Shown here in pieces: positions 1-13,160 of a DNA stretch of 43,322 nt. Position 1 is the first letter of the stretch. Every line of letters begins with the position of its first letter. The translations under genes were made by a program, and so were the position numbers. The DNA is from Chromera velia (lineage: Eukaryota > Sar > Chromeraceae). A model generated the notes under the pieces. The model was given only the letters and a program-made list of their open reading frames with translations. It was not told the DNA's origin and made no database searches. The stretch lies in the NCBI GenBank assembly GCA_018398765.1, contig JAHBMJ010000787.1, positions 70,144 to 113,465 on the forward strand. Reading direction: 5' to 3'.

Positions 1-862
1 ATGCCACGCGACGAAGAAATCCCAGAGTAGCACGTGCGTGGAATGCAGACAGAACAAGTTTCAGAGGCCCCGAATCTGATTGCGCCAAATCCTGTGTCGC
101 AGGGTCATGTGTTGCATCGCGTGATGCTCTTTCTGCAATCTCCAGGGGCAACGATCCTTCCGAGTCCCTCGTATCTAACATGGGCCAACAAGTGCCGGAA
201 AACAGGAGCTCGCGCAGAATCTCCGAAGGCTTGACGAAAACCTCTCTGACGGTTCGAAAATGCTCCGAGGAGAAGACTCGAATGGCTTCGTGAAGTGCAG
301 ACGTCATGCGACGACCTGGAGCCTCAGCCGGGGCAGCGACACCCGGTGCCGTCGGATTGTGTTGCTGAGTCGGCAACGACATATCCGTCAGAAAGAGTCG
401 GAGCCCAGACCTCCTGTAGGCAGAAAGACGCGACCTGATTTCGTCTACCAACGGAAAGTTGACCATGTGGGCATCGTCCTGAAACTTCACCATTGAAACC
501 AAATCATCGTCAGGATCCGAGAAGAATTCCGAGTTGGCAGTGAATTCTAAGGTGAGGTCAATCACTCCGGCTTCATTCACATTGTACGCGTCTAAACCCC
601 TTGTTTCTTCCCGTAGTCTTACTGTGCCTACACCGGTCTGGCTGTACAAAAGGATGCAATTGTCAGGGAAGAACGTGTGTTCACCTATGACAGATCTTAT
701 TTGATCACGGAGATGAGCAACAGTACTGGACGACTCGATCTCTACACTTGTCACGAACCCGGTGATACCCCGGACACGAAGTTGCAGCAGCACCATGATG
801 GCTTGGCAGTTGCTGGACTTCTGTTGGAGGGAATGGAGAGGACTCTCCGAAGACTTGTTCAT
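1..862 (-). CDS. Ubiquitin-fold domain protein, N-terminal part (runs off left edge)
   Basis: An open frame of 287 codons on the minus strand starts at the ATG at 862-860, has a TGA directly upstream in frame, and is still open at base 1, so the C-terminus lies outside the window. Residues ~23-107, starting MVLLQLRVRG, show the order expected of a ubiquitin-like fold: a strand pair, a helix with a TVAHLRDQI core, a strand ILLYS, and a final strand VIDLTLEF. This is fold recognition by eye, not a database hit. The rest contains a Pro/Ala-rich linker (about residues 165-180) and a helical stretch with REVFVKPSEILRELLF. No catalytic motif is visible. Ubiquitin-like domains at N-termini commonly act as docking modules for the proteasome or chaperones, but the role here is unknown. 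It is divergent from the carbonic anhydrase gene, 461 bp away. Confidence 0.7.
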   Translation of the reverse strand, partial: MNKSSESPLHSLQQKSSNCQAIMVLLQLRVRGITGFVTSVEIESSSTVAHLRDQIRSVIGEHTFFPDNCILLYSQTGVGTVRLREETRGLDAYNVNEAGVIDLTLEFTANSEFFSDPDDDLVSMVKFQDDAHMVNFPLVDEIRSRLSAYRRSGLRLFLTDMSLPTQQHNPTAPGVAAPAEAPGRRMTSALHEAIRVFSSEHFRTVREVFVKPSEILRELLFSGTCWPMLDTRDSEGSLPLEIAERASRDATHDPATQDLAQSDSGPLKLVLSAFHARATLGFLRRVA

Positions 863-1323
863 TCAGAAGAATGTCTCTTAAACAGTGTTTCAGACTCGAA
901 ATTCAGAGAAGCCCAGTGTACGTTGTTGGATCGTGTTGAATCATATATATATATTATATTTAATTATAGCTTATAATTATTTTTTTTTGTCGATTGCATG
1001 CGTGCGCGCATATCGCGCCGGCGTTCTTTTTTTGTTTTTACGTTTTGGGGCATGCATGCATGCATATATTAATATATATATATATGCCGGTCAGTCGATC
1101 AATCCTAGCTCAACAAATCCGGCCACTTGCATTCTGCACGACAGTGCTCCATTGACACTGTCTGAGTAACTGTCAATCATCACAGTCCAGTGACGCCGGA
1201 TTGACAGAATGATCGATAGAACCTGCCAATAAGCAATCGTCGCTTCTTCAGCTTCAGAGTGATCCAAAACGTTCTCTCGATCGATCTAGGTCCTTGCCAG
1301 ACTGACTGTCGAGCGAGTCCACT
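863..1323. promoter_or_regulatory. Divergent intergenic region, probable bidirectional promoter
   Basis: These 461 bp separate the start codons of the ubiquitin-fold gene (minus) and the carbonic anhydrase gene (plus), so both 5' UTRs and promoters must lie here unless there are upstream non-coding exons. It contains short AT dinucleotide runs near 945-975 and 1068-1084, and ATGCATGCATGC repeats near 1051-1063. No specific transcription-factor site is claimed. Confidence 0.4.
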
Positions 1324-1819
1324 ATGGGAGCCCAGCAGTGCTGCGACAATCCCACTCACAAGACCAACTCCCTTCAGATAGACACCGGCAAGAGGGGGAA
1401 GGGCTTCTCAGGTGGTGACAACGGCCCTGTCCGATATGTTTCCGCCAACGCCAACACGCCCTCCTACGAGGCGGGCAAACTGGCGACTCAGCAGCGTGCG
1501 GCAGTGAGGAGAAGATCCAGCGGTGAATTCAACCTCCCTGCGCACCACAATGAAAAGCAGCTCGTCTACCCTACAGATCCGATCTCGGCCGTGGAGATGC
1601 TGCGGGCAGGCAACGAACGTTTTGTGAACGGAAAGGTTCTGGCTCCCCACCGCAATATGGTCAGTCAATCAGCATGCAATTTTGGTGGACATTCCTATTC
1701 GCGTGCATGGATGGTTTCTTGCCACCTTTCGTAGCACCTTGTATGAAATGGACGTCAGAAATGCCTTCTCTCTCTGGAGGATGCAAACACAGACTCCCTC
1801 GACTGCACCTGTGAGCGCA

Positions 1820-1851
<32 letters not shown>

Positions 1852-2479
1852 CTTTCGCATGCATTAATTGCGCGTAGAAAGTACATAAGACGCAAATGTG
1901 TGCCTGGTGATTGCTTTTGGAAAGCTAAGCAGTTTTTTGGGCGGCTACCAAAGGTGTGAGGAGAACGGGATGAAACGAATCACGGATCGAGGGAAACCGA
2001 GGTGATGCATGCGAGGCGTGATCCAATTGTTGGTTCTCTCATTGGAGGGGAGGACAAGCTGACGCTTGCGTTGAAAGTTGTGACCTCGCCATCCAAAACA
2101 CTTGGCGCTTCTGTTCATGCATGGACCGTAAGGCTCCCATGTCTGCAAATTTTCGTACTGACTTGTTTTTGAGAATTAGTTTCCGTTCTTCTTCCACTTG
2201 CAGGAACGCGTTCGAAATCTTGCCGACGGTCAGCACCCATTTGCAGCCTTTCTTTCTTGCGCGGACTCCCGTGTGCCTGTGGAGATTCTCTTCGACCAGG
2301 GATTCGGGGATGTGTTCGTCGTGAGAGTGGCGGGGAACGTTGTGAACCCTGAGGTGGTCAGTTTCTCTCTGTCTCTGTCTCTGTCTCTGTCTCTGTCTCT
2401 GCCTCTGCCTCTGCCTCTGCCTCTGCCTCTGCCTCTGCCTCTGCCTCTGCCTCTGCCTCTGCCTCTGCCTCTGCCTCTT

Positions 2480-2537
<58 letters not shown>

Positions 2538-2577
2538 GTCTGTCTGTCTGTCTGTCTGGTGTCTATCTGTCTGTCTG

Positions 2578-2617
<40 letters not shown>

Positions 2618-2711
2618 TTTTTCTTTCCTTCTTTCTTTCTTTCTTTCTTTCTCTTCTTTCTTTCGTTCGTTCGTTCTTTCTTTCTTTCTTTCTTTCTTTT
2701 TTTCTTTCTTT

Positions 2712-2743
<32 letters not shown>

Positions 2744-2756
2744 TTTTTCTTTTTTG

Positions 2757-2793
<37 letters not shown>

Positions 2794-2927
2794 GCTTTCT
2801 TTGCTTCTTTCCTTCCTATCCTCAGCGAGTGAGCAAGTGAGCAGCGTATGTGTGTGCGAGGGCGAGTGGGAGTGGGCAGGGGGCGGTGGCAAGTGGGCGC
2901 GTGGGTGAGTGTGTGAGTTTGTGAGTT

Positions 2928-2967
<40 letters not shown>

Positions 2968-3044
2968 TGTATGTGCGTGTGTGAGTGTGTGTGTGAGTGA
3001 GTGAGTGAGTGAGTGTGTGTGTGTGTGTGTGTGTGTGCGTGTGT

Positions 3045-3082
<38 letters not shown>

Positions 3083-3766
3083 CTGTATACGTGTGTATAT
3101 GTATATGTGTGCAAAATTGCAGACAGGCTCATTGGAGTTCGGAACCAGCGTTTTGGGGGCGAAGGTCCTCTACGTGCTCGGGCACACAGCGTGCGGGGCG
3201 GTGAAGGCGGCTGCCACGAGTGAGGCCGAGGATGTGCCCGGCCTCGTGTCCTCTCTGTTCTACCACGTGCAGCCGGCAGTCAGACAGGCACAGGTACGCA
3301 GACAGCTGGAGGGCGCTTGCATGTTGATAAATGAGTGAGCGCGGTAGGAGAGAAAGGCCGGGAGACCCGCAAGAAAAGCTGCCTCCCCTTTCCAAGAGTT
3401 CTCACGGAATTTCAGGAATTACTTGAGGAGGCCGCTTTTGTACGGAAAAGGGGGGGCAGAAGTGAGGAAGGGAGGAAGAGAGGGAGAGAGAGGCAGAGAA
3501 GACCAAGAAGAAGACAGTACACGCTTCTCTTTGGCAACCTTCACGATTTGCTCTCTCTGTTGATGCCGTTGCAGGGCAAGGTCGAGAAGGCAGTGGAGGA
3601 GAATGTGAAGATTCAGGCCCAGCAGCTGGCAGAGGTCTCCCCCATCCTCCGCACGCTCATCAGGCAGAAGAAGTTGGTCGTTGTGGGAGGTGTGTACAAC
3701 CTGAAGACTGGAGAGGTTCAAGAGCTCATCACCATCGAGGACATTCCCAAAAAGCCATCTGAGTAA
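1324..3766 (+). CDS. Beta-class carbonic anhydrase, four exons
   Basis: Zinc enzyme interconverting CO2 and bicarbonate. Exons 1324-1659, 2204-2356, 3123-3293 and 3575-3766 join at phase 0 (donors GTCAGT, GTCAGT, GTACGC) to give 283 residues ending in TAA. Family signatures are clear: CADSR with zinc ligand C131 and the D133/R135 dyad, then GHTACGAV with zinc ligands H184 and C187, plus GSLEF and the C-terminal [10 protein letters not shown] strand. Residues 1-~85 precede the domain and are Ser/Arg-rich. The first residues, MGAQQCC, have Gly2 followed by a Cys pair, the pattern of N-myristoylation plus palmitoylation, so membrane tethering is possible; no hydrophobic signal sequence is seen. 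Introns are 544, 766 and 281 bp, and the second is almost entirely microsatellite. In an alga a role in inorganic carbon supply or pH balance is likely, by inference. Confidence 0.93.
2362..3100. repeat. Compound microsatellite filling intron 2 of the carbonic anhydrase gene
   Basis: The intron is a chain of simple repeats: CTCTGT then CTCTGC hexamers to about 2475, CTTT tetramers with CTGT interruptions to about 2800, then GT dinucleotides with GAGT patches from about 2920 to 3100. Long open frames in this stretch on both strands (poly-Leu/Ser/Phe, Thr/His, Lys/Glu) are artefacts of the repeat. Confidence 0.95.
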
Positions 3767-3849
3767 AACCACCCATAGACATAGACGCACTAGGGGGGGG
3801 AGGGGGGGGTGGGGGAACATAGAGGAGCGCTTGGTCTGTTCGCACCGGG

Positions 3850-4170
3850 NNNNNNNNNNNNNNNNNNNNNNNNNNNNNNNNNNNNNNNNNNNNNNNNNNN
3901 NNNNNNNNNNNNNNNNNNNNNNNNNNNNNNNNNNNNNNNNNNNNNNNNNNNNNNNNNNNNNNNNNNNNNNNNNNNNNNNNNNNNNNNNNNNNNNNNNNNN
4001 NNNNNNNNNNNNNNNNNNNNNNNNNNNNNNNNNNNNNNNNNNNNNNNNNNNNNNNNNNNNNNNNNNNNNNNNNNNNNNNNNNNNNNNNNNNNNNNNNNNN
4101 NNNNNNNNNNNNNNNNNNNNNNNNNNNNNNNNNNNNNNNNNNNNNNNNNNNNNNNNNNNNNNNNNNNNNN
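3850..4170. other. Assembly gap (run of N)
   Basis: There are 321 undetermined bases, flanked by poly-G tracts (3792-3815 region and 4171-4180). The even G tracts suggest that sequencing failed at a simple repeat. It falls just downstream of the carbonic anhydrase stop codon. Confidence 0.99.
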
Positions 4171-4868
4171 GGGGGGGGGGCTTAGGAAGGATGGAAGGAC
4201 GGAAGAACAGAACAAAAGACAACGCCATTTGTCTCTTCCCGTGGGTGTGGGAAGACACTAGCATCTCAAATTCGAGAGACTTGTTTAACCGGGCATTGGA
4301 GATGAAATGAGACAAGGGAAGGCGTGGGTGAAAACAAGACAAAAAGTTCTTTCTCTTCTTTTCTCTTCTTCTTCTGTCTGTTCTTTTTTCTGTGATTCTT
4401 GCCTTCTTTCTTTGCGGTCCGCCTTCGGTCTGTTTAGATGTGGATTGAAGTGAGCTTGAGCGTCGGTGGTACCACAACGCATTTGCTTTTGTTCGTCCGT
4501 ATTCGACTGACAGAACTACACCGCCAACGTTAGTAACTGGGAAAGCTTGAAGAAAGACGGTCTCCAGAGTCAGAAAGAAAAAAAGATGCAAAGAAACATT
4601 GTTGCTGGGAAAGCAGGAAGAAAGGACCAGTGAAGGAAACTCTCAGAGGAGACGAGTGAGGACGTCTTCTTCGGCTGTTCTGTTTTTATAATTCGTGCAT
4701 GTTCAGTGCAAAGTCGCCTAGCTGTCTGTCGTGGATACATACATGCTGATTTGTAACGCACTTCATGCATTTCCTGGATGCAGTCAAGATCTTCTCTGAG
4801 AAGCGAGTCTCCTCCTTCGTCGAGTCAAATCATTCGATCTTGGGTGTCTTCCTTCCTTCCTTCTTTTG
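4171..4868. other. Convergent 3' intergenic region
   Basis: This lies between the stop of the carbonic anhydrase gene (plus, beyond the gap) and the stop of the small gene at 4869 (minus), so it probably holds both 3' UTRs. A 67-codon minus frame at 4570-4770 exists but has neither coding-like composition nor matching splice sites. Nothing else was recognised. Confidence 0.4.
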
Positions 4869-5486
4869 TTACTTCACAATTGCATATAAATGCATGCAGC
4901 GACAGTCGAACCCTTTGTAGCAGGAGACACAAACAGAAGTGAGGAAAGCCATCAGGGCTTCCGATGACGAGGTTGATGTCTCTCTTTCCTCGCACAAACT
5001 GGAGACGCATGCTTTCCCTTCTCCGTCAAAGAGAGATCGAGGGATTGAAGCGGAGAGGAGGGAAGGAGATAGAGAAATAAAGGGTCGATGACTCACTGGA
5101 GGCCCATGTTATCCCTTCTCCGTCAAAGAGAGATCGAGGGATTGAAGCGGAGGGGAGGGAAGGAGATAGAGAAATAAAGGGTCGATGACTCACTGGAGGC
5201 CCATGTTACTGTGCATACCCTCCAAGGTGAAAAACCTCATCATGTGAAAGTCTTCAACGTTGCCGCGTCCTTTAAGTAAAGCCCCCTGCTTTCCGTCACA
5301 GCTGGGAACCGAGCTGAAAAGCTGAATGCCCAACACTTCCACTGAAAAAGAACCATTGAGAGGGAAAAGCGCTTCACTGGCATTAGCTCGGAGATACGGA
5401 GACTTTGGAGGCTGTGTATGTGCCCTTTGTTGTTTTGCAGCCTGCTGCGGAAGCCGGCGTAACTGGTTGAAATTTGGTACAGCCAT
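4869..5486 (-). CDS. Small protein of unknown function, two exons
   Basis: Exon 1 is 5486-5194 and exon 2 is 4998-4869. The donor is a strong GTGAGT and the acceptor is CTCCAG, joining in phase 2, for 140 residues ending in TAA. The start ATG is followed by MAVPNFNQLRRL and a Gln/Pro-rich stretch. The middle reads as a folded segment (SVEVLGIQLFSSVPSC, then NVEDFHMMRFFTLEGM). The C-terminus is Cys-rich, with five cysteines in the last ~26 residues (CVSCYKGFDCRC). No family is recognised. The 195-bp intron was formed by a 97-bp tandem duplication that also copied the end of exon 1 and its donor (see the repeat at 5016-5209). The exon structure is inferred from phase and splice signals, and a different 5' exon is possible because the frame stays open a little upstream. 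Confidence 0.5.
5016..5209. repeat. 97-bp tandem duplication spanning an exon end and its splice donor
   Basis: Two near-identical 97-bp units are at 5016-5112 and 5113-5209. Each unit contains, on the minus strand, the last bases of exon 1 of the small gene, the donor GTGAGT and the following polypyrimidine-rich intron. Use of the second donor would add 97 bases and shift the frame. Confidence 0.9.
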
Positions 5487-6543
5487 GCAGTCTTTTTCAT
5501 GTAGAATATATATTATTTTTACATGTTTAAATGATGTTTTTATTTTATATACTCTTATCTAAATTGAATGAAATTGGTTAAAGCTGGTGGGCCAACCTTA
5601 AATCTAGCATTAAATTTACGTTCTGACCTACTTCGGCTCTGATAAACTATGACAAACCTGTGTCATGCAATGTTTGTTCATATATGACATCATAATAATG
5701 ATGATATACATACATTATTAAGTGTAAACATTTTTAAATATCTGTCTACATATATGTTTTGAATTCTATTCTAGCTAGTAGTCTAGTTACTATTATCTAA
5801 ATTCTTGAGCAGAGACTTAGAGAGCTGAGATCATTCTTCAAGTTATAAACTTGAAAAAAATGTTGTAATGATGATGCAATACCGGCGGATTATGCCGCAA
5901 TGGTTTAAGCAATGGTTTATTTGCTATAAACACTAGAGCATAGATAAGCATGGCTTAGTACTAGGCTTAGTACTATTATACTACTATGCCAGTAAGCTAG
6001 CCAGTAAGCTATAAACACTGCTCGTACAACGCTATAGTTTGAACGTCTATATAAATCTTTCTAGTTTATAAATTATATTGAAACAGTCAACGCCAAAAGT
6101 TTATCTTCTAGTTTATCTTTCAACTAGTCTTTCAATCAAAATTACCACTAAAATTACTATTTCCAAATTACTTTAGTTCACAATTTATTCTAAATTACTC
6201 TAAATTACTCAAACCTATATCTATAGTTCTTATATGTTTATATGAAGAGTACTTAATTTTAGCGGCTTTTAGTCTCTATACAAACGGCGGCGCAGTCGCG
6301 CTGTGCGGTCCCCGGGCCGGTTCACATGTCCGCACATTTAAATTATAATTTTGTGTCGGTAAAAAACCAACATACCTAGCAACGTACTAGAAATAGAAAG
6401 CCAATTATGGAATCAAAATGATTTAAAAGGACTCGATGGTGCATTTTGGATCATTCCCATCTATCACCATTCAGATTTCTGACAAAGTCTACGGACAAGG
6501 GAATCAAGTGAAACGGTCAACATAGTGCAACGACAACCATTCA
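5487..6543. other. AT-rich intergenic stretch with a GC-rich island
   Basis: This is strongly AT-rich with no long open frame. Short direct echoes such as GCCAGTAAGCTA near 5989-6011 are present. A sharp GC-rich island at about 6284-6335 (GGCGGCGCAGTCGC, then CCCCGGGCCGG) sits inside the AT-rich DNA. It resembles the GC-rich tips of the inverted repeats near 18.1, 19.47, 27.3 and 34.9 kb, so it may be the end of a degraded transposon. Confidence 0.35.
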
Positions 6544-8023
6544 TCAGATCGGGAGCTTGGCTGCTGTAACCGCATCGAGGAAATCCATCGACACATGGAC
6601 GTACTTGACGCCCACCGGTTTGAGTTTATACCTCTTCATCAAGGAGGAAACTGAGTCTCTCCGGAAACTCAGGCGCACCGGAGGCGCGGGCTTTGGCTGC
6701 ATCCAAGCGCACTCTCGAGGGTTATCCCATAGCAATTAAAGATATAGATCACCAAAAAGCTGAACTCACGTAGGGATTTTGAATCGTTCTGTCAGATCCG
6801 CCTTGTTCCAGTAGCAGAAACACGACCATTTCATCATTTTTTCCGGGTCCCACGTCGACTGCATGCCGGCAAAGGACACAGGCCCAAGGTCGAAGGATGA
6901 CCATTGATACAACACCAGCTCTCTCTGAGAGTCAAGGTGGACAGCACTGACTGGCGCTTTTGTCCCAATCCTTTAGAATTCGTCCTGCATGAGGGGATTC
7001 CGAACGCACGCCATCGTGAGGAACTGAAGAGTGACGCAAGCTTTGTGGATTCACTCAAGAGCGACATACCATCTGCGACAACGCCAGAACCACTGATGTC
7101 GCTCACGCAGTACATCACATAGGACCCTGCACACAAGAAGTCAAAACCGAGTCTGTAAGGCAATGCTGCAGTAGTGAAATCCGAAAAGGGCCAATAAAGG
7201 AAGCTTTTCTCGGACCTGCTGTCACTGGACGCTGGTCGTGGGTGATAAGCCGCACGGCAAGGACGGTATATTTCTTCTCCCAAGAGGGCGGCTGGTGAAA
7301 GCCAATGAATGGCGCATCGTCTGCAGCATAGATCGACCGAGATCGACTCCTCCAAGCGTGAAACTACCGTTTTAACTACGGCTTGAAACTTTCGCGACGG
7401 TCTGCCACTTGGAACGCACCAGTTTGGAAGAAATTCTCGTGGACTGTCATCCCGTTCACGAGGTCGGAAGAATACTGCAGCAGATGAAGTAAACTCTGTT
7501 GGGTCCCATTCACTCTAGCAGAAGTCAGAAAATCAGATTTTGGCCGACCCGAGCATCTCTCTGGGTATACTGAATGTGCAATGGGATGCTCTCATTAAAG
7601 GGCTTGATTCCAAGAGCTCCGTAAAGTCCAATGGCTCCCAACTGATCCTCTTGCCACACGTCCCTGCGTTGGGAAGCACTGATCTTCAACTGATTTCATT
7701 TAGGAAGCACTCTCGATGATCATTTAATCGTGGCCGACTCGATTCCACGGAAGACACCTTGTCCCTGCGTTCCAAGACAGACAGGGGTTGAAAGGGAGCA
7801 GCCGGTCAGGGGTTGGAGCAGCCAAACCTTCCTAGCAGCCGGACCTGACCCTCTTGTACTGGATGCCGGTGTTTTGCGCTGCGCGACATCGAAGGTTTAA
7901 TATGAATGTCAGTGTTGTGTCACCTTTCGAAAACAAGTGAACACAGCTGAACGCTGCAACTCAGAGACCTTGGGCAGAGAGAGCCGAGAGGAGCACCAAA
8001 AGACCCCAAAAGAAGACCATCAT
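6544..8023 (-). CDS. Putative secreted protein, eight exons, family unknown
   Basis: Assembled exons (minus): 8023-7969, 7878-7845, 7663-7571, 7514-7390, 7320-7216, 7126-7070, 6920-6770, 6667-6544. All phases match and the model closes at a TGA with 247 residues. Exon 1 encodes MMVFFWGLLVLLSALSAQ, a textbook signal peptide, so secretion or entry into the endomembrane system is expected. The mature part has GALGIKPFNESIPLHIQ, KKYTVLAVRLITHDQ, GSYVMYCVSDISGSG and a SCFCYW cluster near the C-terminus, suggesting a compact beta-rich domain, but I recognise no family. Codon third positions are GC-richer in this frame than in the competing open frame over 7515-7070. Weakest points: the donors at 7968 (GTCTCT), 7570 (GTATAC) and 7389 (GTTTCA), which lack G at +5, and the last acceptor. 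Confidence 0.5.
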
Positions 8024-9235
8024 TCTCAAGCAACCATCAACGTCGCGAGCCGTTTTGACTCAAGTGTAGTTCGATCGATCGATCCTGCTGCTGGAGTTCT
8101 GCCTGCCTGCCTGGCTTCACTCGATCAATCGGCCGATCTGTTCAGTGGAGCTCTTTCAAGGGTGCTCGAGGCTCTATCCGAGTGTCAGAAGCACCTGCGT
8201 GTCGGTCCGCTGTTTGGATTGAATGAATGAAGTCGCCAGATGCAATGCATGTTGCAAAATGTTGCAAATGTGTTGCATGCATCGAAAATCCATGCATGCA
8301 TGCACATGCACAGGGAACAAAAAGTCAGTACATGGCCAGGATATGGCTATACTAGCCTGGCCTGTCAAAAAAGTGAGCCGGTGAAGATCACCGGGACCGT
8401 CAAATATCCCTGGCCTGTCAAAAAATTTCTTGGGGGTTCGTGGATGCATAGCACGTCCCAGCATACCGGCCGTTAGTCCCGTCAAAATAGCGTGTACATG
8501 GCCTGTCAAAATAGCCTAGCTGGCCGGCGCAGGCTGGTTTGTGAGCTCGGCTGGCAGGCTCGCCAAAAATCCCTGGCCTGTCAAACATTTATGGCCCGTC
8601 AAATGTCCCCAGCCGGATAATTTCAATTCCAAGGCACTCACCTTTTTCGCGGGCGCAAGTCATATGGCGCGGCGCGCGCAAGGCACTCACCCCGCGGGGG
8701 AGTCACCCGTAGCGTTTGGTTAATTTTTCGCTTGCGGGACCATGCATTTTTGACGGTAGTCTTTCCGGGGCCGGTCGCGCGTGGTTGGGGCGCGGGATTT
8801 GTGTCTAAAAAAATTAACGCATGCACGCGCGTGTGGCTAAAAAAAAAAAGGCTTACTGGGTTAAGGATAGTAGAAACATCTCCGCGAACTGGATATCGCG
8901 GACCTATGCGGACCTTCATGCCAGGTGCCGTCATTAATTTGTGTCTGACATTGACCAGTCGCCGCAGGAATCAGACTGTCACCCCTCTGGAGCACTGTAT
9001 CAATCTCTGTAAGTACTTCTTCACCTTTCAAGATCTTTGCACAGGCTTGCTCCCGCCTGACCCCAATGTAACCTTGTACCACTCTGGCAAGCGCGTTATA
9101 TGGATGCGTCAATAGAGGGAGACGGAAACTGCAGTGTTGTGAAAATGGGTCTCCATGCCATGGCTTCGCCTGTGTGAAGAGTCTGAAGAGGTCAATACAG
9201 CACCAGCATTCTGACCCTCTCAGGGGTCTGATCTG
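8024..9235. other. Divergent intergenic region with an ordered repeat cluster
   Basis: This lies between the start of the secreted-protein gene (minus) and the first exon of the eight-exon gene (plus). It has CATG/ATGCATGCATGC runs near 8275-8305, the GGCCYGTCAAA cluster listed separately, a pair of AAGGCACTCACC words at about 8632 and 8681, and a GC-rich segment at 8645-8780. The open frames here (for example minus 9358-8861) have no supporting splice or domain evidence. Confidence 0.4.
8359..8608. repeat. Cluster of GGCCYGTCAAA words
   Basis: The word GGCCTGTCAAA, or a close variant (GACCGTCAAA, TCCCGTCAAA, GGCCCGTCAAA), occurs about seven times, at roughly 8359, 8395, 8412, 8475, 8499, 8575 and 8593, all in the same orientation. 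Several copies are preceded by CCTGG or ATGG and followed by A-runs, TAG or T-rich tails. Spacing is irregular, so this is neither a simple tandem array nor a CRISPR array. Confidence 0.7.

Positions 9236-13160
<3,925 letters not shown>

Noticed and set aside
2198-3223. Long open frames of Leu/Ser/Phe, Lys/Glu, Thr/His or Cys/Val on both strands
   Set aside because: They are translations of CTTT, CTCTGT and GT microsatellites inside a spliced intron.
6834-7515. Stop-free contiguous minus frame competing with the secreted-protein exons
   Set aside because: Its third codon positions are AT-rich and its composition is Cys/Arg/Ser/His-heavy, unlike the chosen frame. The two frames merge at 7126, so RNA evidence could still reverse this.
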